This document shows positions 20,901-30,738 of a DNA stretch of 64,000 nt, one piece after another (the stretch's first letter is position 1; each line of letters opens with the position of its first letter). Both the position numbers and the translations under genes were made by a program. The DNA is taken from positions 26,932,893-26,996,892 of the forward strand of contig OX621251.1 in the NCBI GenBank assembly GCA_951640165.1, given 5' to 3'. A model generated the notes under the pieces. The model ran no database searches. It had not been told where the DNA came from and worked only from the letters and a program-made list of their open reading frames with translations. The stretch comes from Pseudoips prasinana. Its lineage: Eukaryota > Arthropoda > Insecta > Lepidoptera > Nolidae.

Positions 20901-23900
20901 TCCACGCACTGTGGGGCTGTAGAAGCTACGAGGATTTCCAAGAGAGAAGGTACTACAGTAAGGGCTAAAGGGAGTTTCAACTGCTTCTGAACGGTCGAAA
21001 ATGCATGGGTGAAGCCCTAGGTGTCACAAGCATCCGTAAGCTACAACGACTGCTTAACAAGCACATGACTTATATTGATAAATTTATATCAATATAACAT
21101 TCTTTAAGTTCTGGGCAAACACAAATAATATATCAAAAGCTTTTATCGAATATTTTATAAAAGTACCACATCGGGAAATAAGTATTGGTCCACAGACTGG
21201 TAAGCCGTTACAAAAGCTTTTAACACAACCGACCTTTTGCCCTTCCCTGTGGAATTTCGGCGAGCTTAAACACACGCAGGCCTACAATGATATACTTGTG
21301 TTGGAGTGAAATAAATACAAGTAGCTCACAAGAAGCCTCATACGAGCTAATTGTGTTAATTTAGCACTATGAGCAGAGCAATTGGAAAACTACACCTTAC
21401 AGAAAATGCTGAATTGTAATGTTGTGTGTGGCTGCCCTACAGAATTTATTTCTTAAATCCAATATAAATATACATACCAAGCCCAATCCCTATGCAATAA
21501 AGAATGATGAAGACTTACCTAATGGGTAGTGAAGCCTCGGGAAGCCACTCGTCTCTATGGTACGCGGCTATAGGCTGCTCAGAGGTGGCGATCAGATATT
21601 TCTCCTCGATAGCCACATCGCCTTTGTTTTCAGATCCTTTCCCTACTACCTTGTATAACTCTTCGTCGAATTGAGCTAGCTGCGCGACTTCTTGCATCAC
21701 CTAGAATTTAAAATGAATTTTCCTATTTATAATTAAAAAAATTAAACTTAACTTAAAATGAATTTCCCTATTTACAATAAAAAAAAATAAACTTAATTTA
21801 AAATGAATTTTCCTATTTACAATAAAAAAATAAACTTAAATCTGATTCCTTAAATAGACTCTGGATTCAGGGGGGCCGATGGATAGAAAACATGTCTAGT
21901 TGGGGACTGACGAGCAACCCCAAAATTGTCTGGACTGTATTTGTGGAGCATTGGTTCAATCCATGACCCACCTAACATCGTGCTGATCCTGCCCTGCCAC
22001 ATGTTCATGGCAGAATCCTATGAATGCCATAAACTATCTGCAAGTGTGGCGCAGTGGTTCTCGTATAAGCCTTGCTATTACGTGTTTGGGGTTACATTCA
22101 GATTCAAAACTATTTGTAAAACTAATTGTGTAGTTTCATCCTTTGACAACTCTTTGTAAGGTCCAACCTCTTCCGTTCTTAACTAATATGGCAATTACTG
22201 CACTAAAGAGCAGAATTACATCTACCTCTTTCCGCATGAAGAAAGGCGTATACAGTGGCGTGTATCCCTTCTTCAGCAGTATCCTCAACGACAGCTGCAC
22301 CAGTGCTTGTTCCAAGAAGACTGCCGGTCCCTTGAGATAGTAACCGCGCCCACCGGCTACCGCCGCGCCCCGCTCTCCATCCATACCTAAAATTGTAACC
22401 ATATATGATAGTTAAGTGACGATAGGATAAATATAAAGAGCAGCAAAGGAGTTTAAGGTTCTAAGGGTATCTAGACAGAGTCAAGTAAACTTAAATTTGT
22501 AAATTATATCATCACATTTACTTATGAGTAGATGATCTACTGACTGTAGATGCTGTTAATCATAAGAAACAATTGAGTATGTCTACTTTTACAACAAACA
22601 AAATTCCCTGTCTTAAAATGGTTACTGTCAAGATTAGCCACTCATGAATTCCTCATAATACAGAATATTGACATTGAGACTTGAATTTGACAGTAAACAC
22701 TATTAACACAACAACAACATGGCAGTAAACAATATTAGACGGAATTTATCTATTGAAGAAGTAGATATACATCACTTTTGATTGTATGGTCTGTAAGTGG
22801 AGTGGCATCACTGAGAGTGACAGATGGACACATAACTTACTATGGTCATTAGACACTGGGGCACTATCAATTTGGAACATAAATATTAATGTTGATGAAA
22901 GCATCATTAGCCTTGTTATAATTTCAAGTTCCAAATTAAACCAGACATTATGAGTGTCATCACATCTTAATAGTTTATGATCTCTTAACTTAAGTAAGAT
23001 ACCGATTCGTAGGGAGAGGCAAAAGTTGCATCTTAATCTGTCATTTATCATTCAATGGAATGCCTTCTAAGTGCTATTAGTTTCTACAAAACAAAAATAA
23101 GCATCAGGTGTTTAATGATGGGTCTGACAAGATCAAACAAAAGAATTAAAATTTAAAAAAGGGCATACAACAAAATTAACGATTATGAGAAAATACTAGA
23201 AACTATTAAAGTTTTACTACAACATGCACTATTATAGGAGAAACATGACACATTAAATTTATAATGACAGCAGCTATCCATTTGCACAAGTGTATTTCAC
23301 AATAAAATAATGTATATAATTGTTCATGTAACAGATAACAATAAAGTTATTGTTTTTACCCAACTACTATGAAAATAAGTAATGAATATTAATCCATATT
23401 GTATGTATGGAGTGGTTTGTTGTAATATTTCATAAATCTTTTAAATATTGGGCTGATTTAAAAAGTTAGCCACATGACCACAGTAGAGAGATTTACAAAC
23501 AAGTTAATGCTCTTTAATCAAAGGGTTCATTTTCATCTTAAGATCATATGAAATTAATTAATTTAGCCAATTAGAAACACTTTACACAAACATATTAAAA
23601 AATTGACCTATTTATAGGAAATCAGATTGGTGATCTTAACCCATCATTGGGTAATGTCCATAGCTTTATATACAAATGAAAATATAGTGAAGTTTCTCTT
23701 TTTATTGCATATTAACAAGCAATATATGACACCAGACCCACCATTGGGGAGATCCTTGGGGGAGGCCTTTGTAAAGCAGTAGATGTCTTTCAGCTGATAT
23801 GATGATGATGAAGCAATATATGAAATATATTAGTAGGATAGGAGTAAAGTTAACTCACCATCAATCATACAGATAAGATCCACATGAGAATACTTCTTTC

Positions 23901-26134
23901 TAAATTCACAGTCACCATATGTCCTCTCTACCTTATTGTGGTCCTCATCGTCATCCACAGGAACAGACTCGTGAAGGTGGTTGCCTACTTCCCGGAGTGC
24001 TGCTGAACGAGCCTTCTCTGCTGTTATGAGACCCTGTTCATTCTTTGTTATGGCTTCATCTATTAATACTCTAACCTGGGGAAATTATTCCATAATTATA
24101 TATTTTAGAATTTTTTAAATGTGTAATTAAAGTGATAGTTGACAATACCCATAATGAAATTTACAAAACTATTAGGACCTTTTTTTGGAAATACTTTTTA
24201 ACAATTTATTAATTTTATATTGTCTTGATAGTGGTATAATATTAATCTACTAATATAAGCTTATAGGGTAAATAAACAAATAGGCTAAAATTTGGATGAA
24301 AATTGGAACAAAGGCTTAATAACCTGGCCTAGTTTAATAACTAAGCTACAATTCAGAAAGGAAATAGCTTATAAGCCAACTTAATACATAGACTACATAA
24401 AATTCGGAATGAAGACAGATTATTATAACGCTATGACGGTCACCGTAGCCTAGTTGGTAGTGAGCCTGCCTACGAAACTGGTGGTCCTGGGTTCGAATCC
24501 CGGTAAGTGCATATATTTGTGTGATGATCATGAATATTTGTTTCTGAGTCATGGATGTTTTCTATGTATTTAAGTATTTATCTATCTATATAAGTATGTA
24601 TATCGTCGCCTGGTACCCACAGTACAAGCTTTGCTTAGTTTGGGGCTAGGATGATCTGTGTGACATTGTACCCAGATATTATTATTACCTGGCTTAACAC
24701 ATAGGCTTCAATTTGGATTATCAATAGCATAAATAGACGACAGGCCTGTTGGGGTTGTTGGCAATATGCTGGCTTTTCAGCGAGGAGAGAGAGGTTGTGG
24801 CTTCGATTCCCACCCAGGACAGATATTTGTGAGCATGAACAAGTCTGTTTGTCCTGAGTCTGGGTGTAATTATCTATATAAATATATATGTATTTACAAA
24901 AGAAAAGAAGTATATGTAGAATATCAGTTATCTGGTTTCCATAGTTCAAGCTCTGCTTAGTTTGGTATCAGATGGCCATGTGTAAATAAGATCCCAGTGC
25001 CTATACATCCTGAATTCACAGATAGGCTATAATGTTGGTTGAAATACAGGTAATGCAGTAAGGTGCAGCTAGTTACTCATAAACATTAAAACATTTTATA
25101 ATTCACAAAAGTAAGTATGGTATGGTAGGGAAGGGTTGATGTTTTTTAAAAATATTTCTGCCTAAATTGCCTAATACATAGTGGGAAAATAAATATTAAT
25201 TTAAATAAAATTGTTAGCCTAACTAAGTCTTACATGCAGGAGAAAGAATTTACTGCAATTATATTAATAAATTTGGTGTTAGAGGTACTAACTGCTAATG
25301 CAAATAGATAAACTTTAACATGCATATGTTAAAACATTTTTAATATGACCAAAAGGAGGCTATTTGGTTTAACAGTGATTTCATCAAATTAGATGTTGGC
25401 TAGTTCTGCTTTTCAAACTCCTTTACTTAATTAAAACTACTTTCAATAGGAAAAGTGGTTAATCTGCAATAATTAAAATAAGGTCACAAATGTGAGAGGT
25501 ACCCAACACTTTGTTGTGGCACAGATGATGCAATCATAACAAACCTAATGAGTCACAAAAATCAATAAAACTACTACTTACTGAGAACTTCTGTGAATAG
25601 GAAATCTAAGGTTTTACAGATATTGATACGTAATTGTATAAAATATTCGTATTTACTGTGCAACTCTAACAAGACATCAGTTGTTTATTCAGCTGCCAAA
25701 AATACCATATGGGGGACAGAATTACGCTTTTTTTAAACACTAAATAGGTCTTATAGGAATTAAGGCTTCTGGTGAAACTTATCTAGCTATAATTGTCTCA
25801 CACTTTCACTCACCTTTTTAATTTGATTCACGGTTAAAGGTTTTAACTGTTCACCAGTTAGGTCAACTAATTTGTCGGCAATTTCTGCTGGTACTGGCTC
25901 ATCTTCTGAACCTACTGGTTCCTTGCTCTTCATCTTCTGCCCAATCTCTTTACTACACACATTCTTCAGCTTGTTGTAGTTATCGGCGTCGTGACGAAGT
26001 CGCCTCCACAGGAGATCCTGCTCCACCACGGTGTCCACAAGACCGACATCTTTAAATCTTTTTTTCTGGTTTTCGCGGATTTTGTCTGGGTCGCCCTCTT
26101 TGTCAGCGCGGAACAGATCTAGGTCGAGAACCAT
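8803..26134 (-). CDS. SerRS: Seryl-tRNA synthetase, cytosolic (complete, 8 coding exons)
   Basis: Class II aminoacyl-tRNA synthetase that loads serine onto tRNA-Ser (and tRNA-Sec) in the cytosol. Joined exons: 26134-25814, 24075-23859, 22386-22226, 21700-21519, 20483-20393, 19799-19543, 18022-17896, 8934-8803. The sum is 1488 bp, giving 495 residues plus TAG, with GT-AG introns and every phase consistent. Residues 1 to about 115 form the N-terminal coiled-coil tRNA-binding arm. The catalytic core shows TSEQP at about 272-276, motif 2 with FRQE at about 302-305, and motif 3 ([12 protein letters not shown]) at about 425-436. The end is a short lysine-rich tail, much shorter than the UNE-S extension of vertebrate SerRS. 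The start is the ATG at 26132-26134, which gives the conserved MVLDLDLFR opening. Intron 7, about 9 kb, is filled by nested transposons. The gene is divergent from RME-8. The gene assignment is very secure; exon edges were placed by eye. Confidence 0.97.
9156..9277. mobile_element. Foldback MITE, 122 bp
   Basis: Arms CAGAAACAGTATACGAGAGA...ATGTACCCATACTA pair with ...GTATGGGTACATTCTCTCGT ATACTGTTTCTG almost perfectly, with a short core containing CACCCTCCCCCCACCC. Left flank TA, right flank AT. A single copy here, inside SerRS intron 7. Confidence 0.8.
9425..11345 (-). pseudogene. LINE reverse transcriptase region (3' half)
   Basis: Frames 11345-10512, 10525-9650 and 9634-9425. The first resumes at [20 protein letters not shown], directly continuing the linker that stops at 16490. 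A frameshift occurs right after AYDSV; the YADD catalytic box lies in the second frame; one in-frame TAA separates the last piece. No residue of the core catalytic box is lost, but the frame is broken. Confidence 0.87.
14043..15324 (-). mobile_element. mariner element, intact-looking (cecropia-type)
   Basis: 1282 bp, flanked by TA at 14041-14042 and 15325-15326. The terminal inverted repeats start GGTCTTTACCTATGAAATTG and are perfect over 25 bp. It contains one full transposase frame on the minus strand. Unit 1 of the duplication it sits in still shows the empty site (AGCTTATTTTATAAATC near 13137). It resembles Hsmar1/cecropia mariners in protein motifs. Confidence 0.95.
14118..15137 (-). CDS. 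mariner transposase, 339 residues, uninterrupted
   Basis: Cut-and-paste DNA transposase. The N-terminus has two helix-turn-helix regions (around [16 protein letters not shown] and [16 protein letters not shown]), then the linker WVPHELND. The catalytic triad is complete: D in TCDEKWI, D in LLHDNARPH, and D in LAPTDYYFF, with exactly 34 residues between the last two, the mariner D,D34D signature. In human SETMAR the last aspartate is lost; here it is kept. The start at 15137 ([20 protein letters not shown]) aligns with related proteins; an upstream in-frame ATG at 15176 is less likely. Length is typical, about 340. No stop or frameshift was seen, so activity is possible but untested. Confidence 0.93.
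   Translation of the reverse strand: MDTLKIRVIMEYEYRRGSNAAQAARNINDVYGANTTNQRTTCYWFARFRSGNFDLKNEPRGRPKTLVDNDELKAVVEADDTQSTAELAAAFDVSVKTILVHLRQIGKVKKLDKWVPHELNDRQREVRVETCLALLNRHTNEGILNRIVTCDEKWILFDNRKRSASWLDPGSAPKQCPKRKLTPRKVMVTVWWSSAGVIHHSFLPNGVSITADVYCEELSTMMEKLAHLQPALVNRSSPLLLHDNARPHTAQQTVSKLQELGLEALRHPPYSPDLAPTDYYFFQNLDNFLAGKKFNTREAVQNAFEEFVASRPADFFKKGINKLPLRWQRCIDCMGDNFD
16416..17696 (-). pseudogene. LINE endonuclease region (5' half)
   Basis: Two frames in the same phase, 17696-16896 and 16826-16416, are separated by a single stop codon. The first carries all the APE-type endonuclease motifs. The second is the linker up to [10 protein letters not shown], where LINE coding stops abruptly at the TIR-like insert (about 16490); residues after that are insert sequence. 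Confidence 0.85.
17896..18022 (-). CDS. SerRS: SerRS exon 7 (class II motif 3)
   Basis: A 127 bp exon encoding [20 protein letters not shown] through TEEGVKV. It holds motif 3, including the catalytic arginine of ATTR. The acceptor is TCTCCAG and the donor GTACAT. Just beyond its donor lies the 5' end of a LINE in the same orientation. Confidence 0.95.
18162..18345 (-). repeat. Dispersed repeat shared with 58140-58310
   Basis: The minus strand reads TTATAAAATAAATCTTATTG...GAACATGTTCTGACTATTTAC AAGCGC...GTCTACGTGAATAAAAACC, nearly the same as the plus strand at 58140-58310. No inverted ends or coding potential seen; it may be an untranslated LINE end. Confidence 0.75.
18470..18685 (-). repeat. 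SINE-like repeat with RTE 3' end
   Basis: On the plus strand it begins GACAAAGGCCTCCCAAAACG ATTTCCACAATGG and runs through GGGATATGCCATAATCGTCA CGCTTGGCAG to GGGATGAGATGTGGCGATAT. The first part is the complement of the RTE LINE 3' end, so the element is in minus orientation. Relatives: 41098-41345, 52060-52315 (opposite orientation), 61000-61130. Confidence 0.7.
18716..18906. mobile_element. Foldback MITE related to the 5 kb insert
   Basis: Two arms of about 80 bp, starting TCTAGCACGAGTTCCTGCAG and including TTTACTTACTCGATCACACG, face each other across a core holding GTTTTAGTTCTTAATAGTTTC CGCGAGAGGCGCTGG. The core plus right arm is nearly identical to the right end of the insert at 16387-16490. 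Confidence 0.8.
18940..19542. other. SerRS intron 6, no further feature
   Basis: Moderately AT-rich; no repeat ends recognised. Confidence 0.5.
19543..19799 (-). CDS. SerRS: SerRS exon 6
   Basis: Encodes [20 protein letters not shown] through [19 protein letters not shown] and YQARRLLVR, the central core strands of the synthetase. Length is 257 bp, ending in phase 2 before GTAAGA. Confidence 0.96.
19800..20392. other. SerRS intron 5, no further feature
   Basis: AT-rich; nothing recognisable apart from the splice signals. Confidence 0.6.
20393..20483 (-). CDS. SerRS: SerRS exon 5 (class II motif 2)
   Basis: A 91 bp exon encoding [20 protein letters not shown] through RVHQFEK. This is motif 2, whose FRQE arginine and glutamate contact ATP. 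It is flanked by TTTTCAG and GTAAAA on the minus strand. Confidence 0.96.
20484..21518. other. SerRS intron 4
   Basis: AT-rich. The section 20860-21055, with AAACTTCCACAACTACAAGG and GGTGTCACAAGCATCCGTAA GC, is less AT-rich and may be an old dispersed repeat, but I cannot name it. Confidence 0.45.
21519..21700 (-). CDS. SerRS: SerRS exon 4 (TSEQP serine-binding segment)
   Basis: Encodes [18 protein letters not shown] and then [25 protein letters not shown] is the family signature that lines the serine pocket. Length is 182 bp, ending in phase 2 before GTAAGT. Confidence 0.96.
21710..21842. repeat. Short tandem array, three units of about 50 bp
   Basis: AAAATGAATTTTCCTATTTA (C/T)AAT plus an A-rich stretch and TTAAACTTAA is repeated three times in SerRS intron 3, just upstream of exon 4. 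Likely replication slippage. Confidence 0.75.
22226..22386 (-). CDS. SerRS: SerRS exon 3 (start of catalytic core)
   Basis: Encodes [20 protein letters not shown] through YTPFFMRKE, the class II core entry with the motif 1 region (PLYTPFF). Length is 161 bp; the phase 1 entry matches exon 2 and it ends in phase 0 before GTAGAT. Confidence 0.95.
22387..23739. other. SerRS intron 2, left part
   Basis: AT-rich sequence without recognised elements; the frame at 22746-23051 (minus) has no family features. Confidence 0.5.
23740..23815 (+). repeat. RTE LINE 3' end fragment
   Basis: GGGGAGATCCTTGGGGGAGG CCTTTGTAAAGCAGTAGATG TCTTTCAGCTGATATGATGATGATGA: the last 65 bp of the RTE family with its (ATG)n tail. 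It lies close to exon 2 of SerRS. Confidence 0.8.
23859..24075 (-). CDS. SerRS: SerRS exon 2 (second arm helix)
   Basis: The acceptor CCCAG precedes [15 protein letters not shown]. The exon carries the returning helix of the arm and then the conserved [13 protein letters not shown] that leads into the catalytic core. Length is 217 bp and it ends in phase 1 before GTGAGT. It is too short and split to appear as a long open frame, so it was found by protein continuity. Confidence 0.94.
24434..24695 (+). repeat. tRNA-derived SINE, family 1 (Metulj-like)
   Basis: The head GGTCACCGTAGCCTAGTTGG and the B box GGTTCGAATCCCGG are followed by ATATTTGTGTGATGATCATG, TTTCTGAGTCATGGATGTTT TC and the end TACCCACAGTACAAGCTTTG CTTAGTTTGGGGC. 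The second copy is at 61303-61560 (minus). The head is not a functional tRNA: there is no proper acceptor stem and the SINE body follows directly. Confidence 0.85.
24738..24995 (+). repeat. tRNA-derived SINE, family 2, full copy
   Basis: The head is GGCCTGTTGGGGTTG...GGCTTTTCAG, the B box TTCGATTCCCACCCAGGACA, and the body AACAAGTCTGTTTGTCCTGA GTCTGGGTGTAATTATCTAT, ending TCTGGTTTCCATAGTTCAAG CTCTGCTTAGTTTGG. This is the most frequent SINE in the window. Confidence 0.85.
24996..25813. other. SerRS intron 1, right part
   Basis: Contains a short Helitron-end-like fragment (ATAGGCTATAATG...GTGCAGCTAG then T) at about 25020-25072; otherwise nothing recognised. Confidence 0.5.
25814..26134 (-). 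CDS. SerRS: SerRS exon 1 (residues 1-107)
   Basis: Begins at the ATG and encodes [20 protein letters not shown] and onward, the first helix of the tRNA-binding coiled-coil arm. It ends in phase 0 at ...NQIKK, followed by the donor GTGAGT read on the minus strand. The sequence is rich in K, E and D, as expected for the arm. Confidence 0.95.
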
Positions 26135-28415
26135 GTTGCGGCCTATCAGTCGAATACTTTATAAAAGATATTTAAAAAGTAGTGCACGTAGCACTGCATG
26201 CGACAGAGGAAAGGTTGTGTTTGAAAACTATAATAAAAATGTAACCTATAATGTTAATCTTTATATTGCTTCTTAATTTGGGAAATAAAAAGTATTTGTT
26301 GAGAATTAAAATAGAAATAAAATATTTTTTTACTGGAAGTTAAAATACCCTGCAAAGTTGCAAATATTAATGACGCTGTTTAGGGAATTATCGATACTAA
26401 TAGAAAAAGAATTCATTGTAGTAGTATTTGATCGCACCATGACTGACGTTACAGTATTTTGGATGCATTCTGGAATAAACAAACAACACAATGAAATCGT
26501 AGATTTTATGATCACTATCTTTTTTAAACGTTTTTTATATTATTATTAACATATAATACCGAATGAATATTTAAATAAAATATTTTTGTTAAAAATCAGA
26601 ATGGTTCAACAATGACCAATATTTTATTTCTTGGCAGTTGGCCTCCCCAATGTAATTGTCAAATTGGCGAACGATTGGTCGGTCCTTTCTCGAGCTCTTG
26701 TTCACTTTTTTACGTTTATTTGTATAATATGTGGCTCTTATCGGATATCAGCTGAAAGTATTGAAGCTTATTTATTCCTTTAAAGTGTGTGAGTATTTAT
26801 TTTGTTCTTTTTTTGTTGGTTGCCGGATAAAAATGAGTTGCAGTGTTCCTTGTTTACACGTATTCGCTATCAATGGTTCCCGATCTATTTACAAGGGGGA
26901 GGATTGTTCTCATTAGATTTAGTTTCGGCTATGTTACAAAGTTGTTTATTTGAAAACATTGCAATTTGTTATTCCATATTGTAGTTCAGTGACAGGTCGA
27001 TTGTTGTTGATGCGAAAATGATTAGCTAAACGGGTTTGTTATTGTAACCCTCTTGTTCCAAATTCGAAGAAATTAATGCCGGTTGAAATGTAATAACTGG
27101 CAATAAATAGCTATGTTGATACAATTACGCTATTAACATTGGTTGCACACTGTGGCTCTCTATCTCTATGAGTTTTCCAATTGGGTTTTTATGTTTTTTT
27201 ACTTGAATGGTCGAAATCAGTTACTACTGTTTGCGGTAATTGTAGAAACCTGAGCGTAAATGAGACAATAAATCAGGTTCTGGATTCACTAACGTTCAGG
27301 GGGAGTGACTGTATGTTTCATAAAATTAAGTTTATTGCAGCTCATTAGTATTTTATTGTTGAGCCTCTGCTTTGCTCTTTGAATCAACCAATCGGCTGGA
27401 CATAGCAACCTCAACATCACTAACACCCTTGAATGTGCAATGTAAAATGTCATGTCATCAATGTCAAATCAAATCAAAGAATTTTTGATTTGATTTGACC
27501 AATGAACATCTCTTAACAATTTTGAGCGACCAAAGTGACTCCGTAGGAACTAGCAAGCTAAGCTATTCCTACTCATCCTGTCCTGACTATTGCAACACAT
27601 GGGTTAGAGCAGGATTACCCCATAATGTTGTCTAAGTGAAAAACAAACACAATAATTAGTAGCTTGACTTGACGCTTATTGAAGCTTTTATAAATTTTGT
27701 TTCCGAATTATCAATGGTGACCTATTATGCGATTATTGGTTCATAAAAATATGTAATACAAATTAACCACAGTTGTTCACCAATAAAACAAAAATAAATT
27801 CTATTAAACATTAATAAATAGCATTTTTTCTTAGTTTGGTTAATCAAACTTTAGAATGTTTATTTTGACATTTACAGTTAGCCAATGAGCCTTTCGATAT
27901 TTCACACGACTGTTTAATGTTTTACATTGAATTGTCAGAATCTTTTTGTTTTTGCTGCAATATGGTGATCAGTGTTAAATCACAAAGAGCCTCTCCTTTT
28001 ACTACTTTATGTTGTGGTGATATACTAGAAGTATGAAGCAATGCTCCTATGATGACCCTTCATGTGCTTTCATCAAACTTGCTATAGAGTGCAGGAATGC
28101 TTTGCCTCTTGATACTTTTTTGTGCATACTTCCTGTGCTTTTCAGACTCAAAAACCAGTTGGCTTTTATCTTTAAAGCTTCAATCTAACTAACAAGGTAT
28201 CTTTTTTTACCAATAGTAATTGTTTTGTTATCTTCAAATACAATTACCAATTAATATTTTCTTCACTTAAGATGTTATCAAATCATTTACCAATAAACAC
28301 AGCACTATATCAGCTAACCAATGTTTACTGCTTTATCATGATTCATATTTCAGGGTTAGTGATGACTGATGATTCAGATAGATTTCATAATGACTATATA
28401 CAGTTACATATATCA
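26135..28415. promoter_or_regulatory. Divergent intergenic region, candidate shared promoter area
   Basis: This stretch and the 2.6 kb after it separate the SerRS start from the RME-8 start. Around 26615-26720 there are several CCAAT or ATTGG boxes on both strands in an otherwise AT-rich background, which would suit a divergent promoter. That is inference from position and motif only. No first exon of RME-8 could be fixed. A small hairpin of GTCAAATCAAATC and its complement lies at about 27463-27499. Confidence 0.25.
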
Positions 28416-28524
28416 AGTATGTATCACTCAAAATTGGTACAGGCACTCATAAACCTAGCTAGTAATTAATTAAATGAATAGTTAGGTTTATGTGTGCCTG
28501 TACCAATTTTGAGTGAAACATACT
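28416..28524. repeat. Foldback, arms about 42 bp
   Basis: AGTATGTATCACTCAAAATT GGTACAGGCACTCATAAACCTA faces its near-perfect complement across a 25 bp AT-rich spacer. Probably a MITE core; no clear target duplication seen. Confidence 0.8.
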
Positions 28525-28805
28525 ATTATAAGTTAGTTGTATATATTCAATTTAGTATTTTTAATCAAACACAATGTGAAAATTGTTAATTGAACAAATA
28601 AATAAATCAATAATGGATATTGAGGATTACATTATGAATTATGTCACATTAGTAATAAACTAACTTAAATTATATAAACATGATCAACAATTGCCAATGC
28701 GAAGTTGCTTTCATAATCAAAAAACTAGCATGTAACATAATAATAATGAACTGTAGCCATTTTAGTTTTTTAGCCAATAATCATTTATTGGTAGGGTTAC
28801 TTAAA

Positions 28806-28980
28806 TCACACTAATATTATAAAGGCTAAAGTTTGTGAGTGTGTAAGCTTGTTACTCCTCACATCTAAACAGATGGAGTGATTTTATTAAAATCTGGTAT
28901 GGAGTTAGCTGATACCCTGGGTTAACACATAGGCTATAATTATATAAATTAACACGGGTAAAACAGGGGGGCACAGCTAG
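28806..28980 (+). mobile_element. Helitron-like, family 3, copy 1
   Basis: Begins TCACACTAATATTATAAAGG after A and ends GGGGGGCACAGCTAG before T. It shares TTTGTGAGTGTGTA...TTGTTACT, TTAAAATCTGGTATGGAGTT AGCTGA and TTAACACATAGGCTATAAT with 60057-60233. Non-autonomous. Confidence 0.75.
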
Positions 28981-29125
28981 TGTCGAATATATTGGTTACA
29001 TCAATTTTACAATGTCACACTCAGCCAGTCAATTGTCGAGACAACAACTAGTTCTTCAAATTCATTAATTTAACATATGAATAAAACTATTGCCAGTGTT
29101 TTTAAACTTTCGCGATTTGTACACA

Positions 29126-29232
29126 TTTTTATATACTGTGGACATGGGTCTCATCGTGGTAATGATTTAGGTAAGGTAATGATTTACCTAAATCTTTATC
29201 CCGATGAGACCAGTGTCCACAGTGTATAAAAA
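29126..29232. repeat. Foldback, 107 bp
   Basis: TTTTTATATACTGTGGACAT GGGTCTCATCG pairs with CGATGAGACCAGTGTCCACA GTGTATAAAAA. The inside also pairs: AATGATTTAGGTAAG/GTAATGATTTACCTAAATC. Confidence 0.8.
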
Positions 29233-29452
29233 TATTGCCAGTGTGTTACAAATAAGAATCTGTAGCTGCTCATTATTATAATAAACATGTTCAACTATTT
29301 CCAGTATGTTACCAACTATATACTAAGTCAGAAAATTAGCAAACTATTATAACCCACAAGGAGTCTAGTTTTGGTCAACTTATTGATACAATAACCCAAA
29401 GATATCTCACAATACAAAATATGAAATGAGCTTCTTACCTTTGAACAGATAA

Positions 29453-29562
29453 TAATAATATATAATATCCTGGGAAATGTTTCACACATGGCCATCTGTT
29501 CCCGAACTAAGCAGATCTTGTACTATGGAAACCAGATAACTCATATAAGTTATACTCTATTT
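29453..29562 (-). repeat. SINE family 2, 3' fragment
   Basis: ATATCCTGGGAAATGTTTCA CACATGGCCATCTG and GAACTAAGCAGATCTTGTAC TATGGAAACCAGATAAC form the 3' end of the family in minus orientation; the tRNA head is missing. Confidence 0.8.
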
Positions 29563-29667
29563 CAACTATGATACTATTACTAATTTCAAATAAAGTAATG
29601 TGTTTGAACCATTTCAGAACTATAATGTCACAAACTCAGATGATCATATCAGCTTCAAACTCCTCAT

Positions 29668-29716
29668 CTATAACTGAAAAAGATGCATGTATAACATGCA
29701 TCTTTTTCAGTTATAG
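29668..29716. repeat. Perfect 23 bp stem with 3-base loop
   Basis: CTATAACTGAAAAAGATGCATGT (split here for reading as CTATAACTGAAAAAG + ATGCATGT) is followed by ATA and its exact complement. Next to it, at about 29722-29748, is AATACAATACAATAATACAATACAATAATC-type short repetition. Confidence 0.9.
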
Positions 29717-30372
29717 GATATAAATACAATACAATAATACAATACAATAATCTTTATTTGCAAATATAGGTGGATCATACAAGATGTTCTAAGTTTAAGA
29801 AAAAAAGTTAGGTATTAAAATTTCACTTCATCAGAATAGGTACTCAGTTAACTTTTACTTTTAAAAACATAAAGAACATTGAAGATTCAGACTTATGTTA
29901 ATGTTTTAAGTTTCAATTAACTTGGTTTTGACTCACTAATTGGAATTAGAAACATTATGATAAAATGTCTAGATTCTAGACATGTATGAATTAAATTTAA
30001 AGTAAATTTTGTGTTACCTTCAGTCATCATGTGTACTTATTTGTTGTGCTACGAACAGTGCAATAGTTAGTAAATTACACTTACCATATAGATATAAAAT
30101 AATTCTAAATACGTTTACTATTAATTTCCAAAAAATAAATCTTGTTTATTGGTGCCCATTCCCATCAGTTATTGATTTAAAATTCAAATTGTTTGTTTGT
30201 TGAAATATGGTTTATTTATAAAAGGTTTTGTGCAAAACTAAAACTGTAATAATTGATAATTGCACATGGAAAAATCATTTTAGATGCTGATTAATGTTTT
30301 CATGTGTTTAACATGTTACTTATAATTTCTACAATTTAAACATTTATCTATTATTACATTTAATTTAAAGAA

Positions 30373-30738
30373 AATGTTACATCAGACAGTTCTATTGGAG
30401 ATTAGGGTAATTCTGTCTGACTGACCAGGTCTAAAGAAGTTACCTACTAAACAATGTGAGCAACATTCGAGACAAATATATTTAAAGAAAAGTTGTTTGA
30501 TTTCCGTATTTATTTAAGCTACACACTATTGAAGTGTGTAGCTTAAATAAATATGTTGCTTGTGTTGCTCACATTGTTTGGTAACTTCTTTAGACCTGGT
30601 CAGTCAGACAGAATTACCCTAATCTTTCTTTAAATATATTTGTCTCGAATGTTGCTCACATTGTTTGGTAACTTCTTTAGACCTGGTCAGTCAGACAGAA
30701 TTACCCTAATCTCCAATAGAACTGTCTGATGTAACATT
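30373..30738. repeat. 366 bp compound foldback with an internal duplication
   Basis: The left arm (from AATGTTACATCAGACAGTTC) pairs with the right end over roughly 115 bp almost without change. The centre is a second stem, TATTTATTTAAGCTACACAC T with its complement. On the right side a block of about 100 bp (GTTGCTCACATTGTTTGGTA ACTTC...ACAGAATTACCCTAATCT) occurs twice in direct order. No protein. It lies 320 bp before the RME-8 start exon. Confidence 0.88.

Noticed and set aside
24434..24510. tRNA genes at this and other B-box sites (24780, 34240, 35814, 40135, 42700, 57470, 61500)
   Set aside because: Each is followed by a recognisable SINE body, and none shows a good acceptor stem; they are SINE heads.
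29668..29716. microRNA precursor
   Set aside because: The stem is perfect with a 3-base loop, unlike a pre-miRNA, and the site lies among DNA foldbacks.
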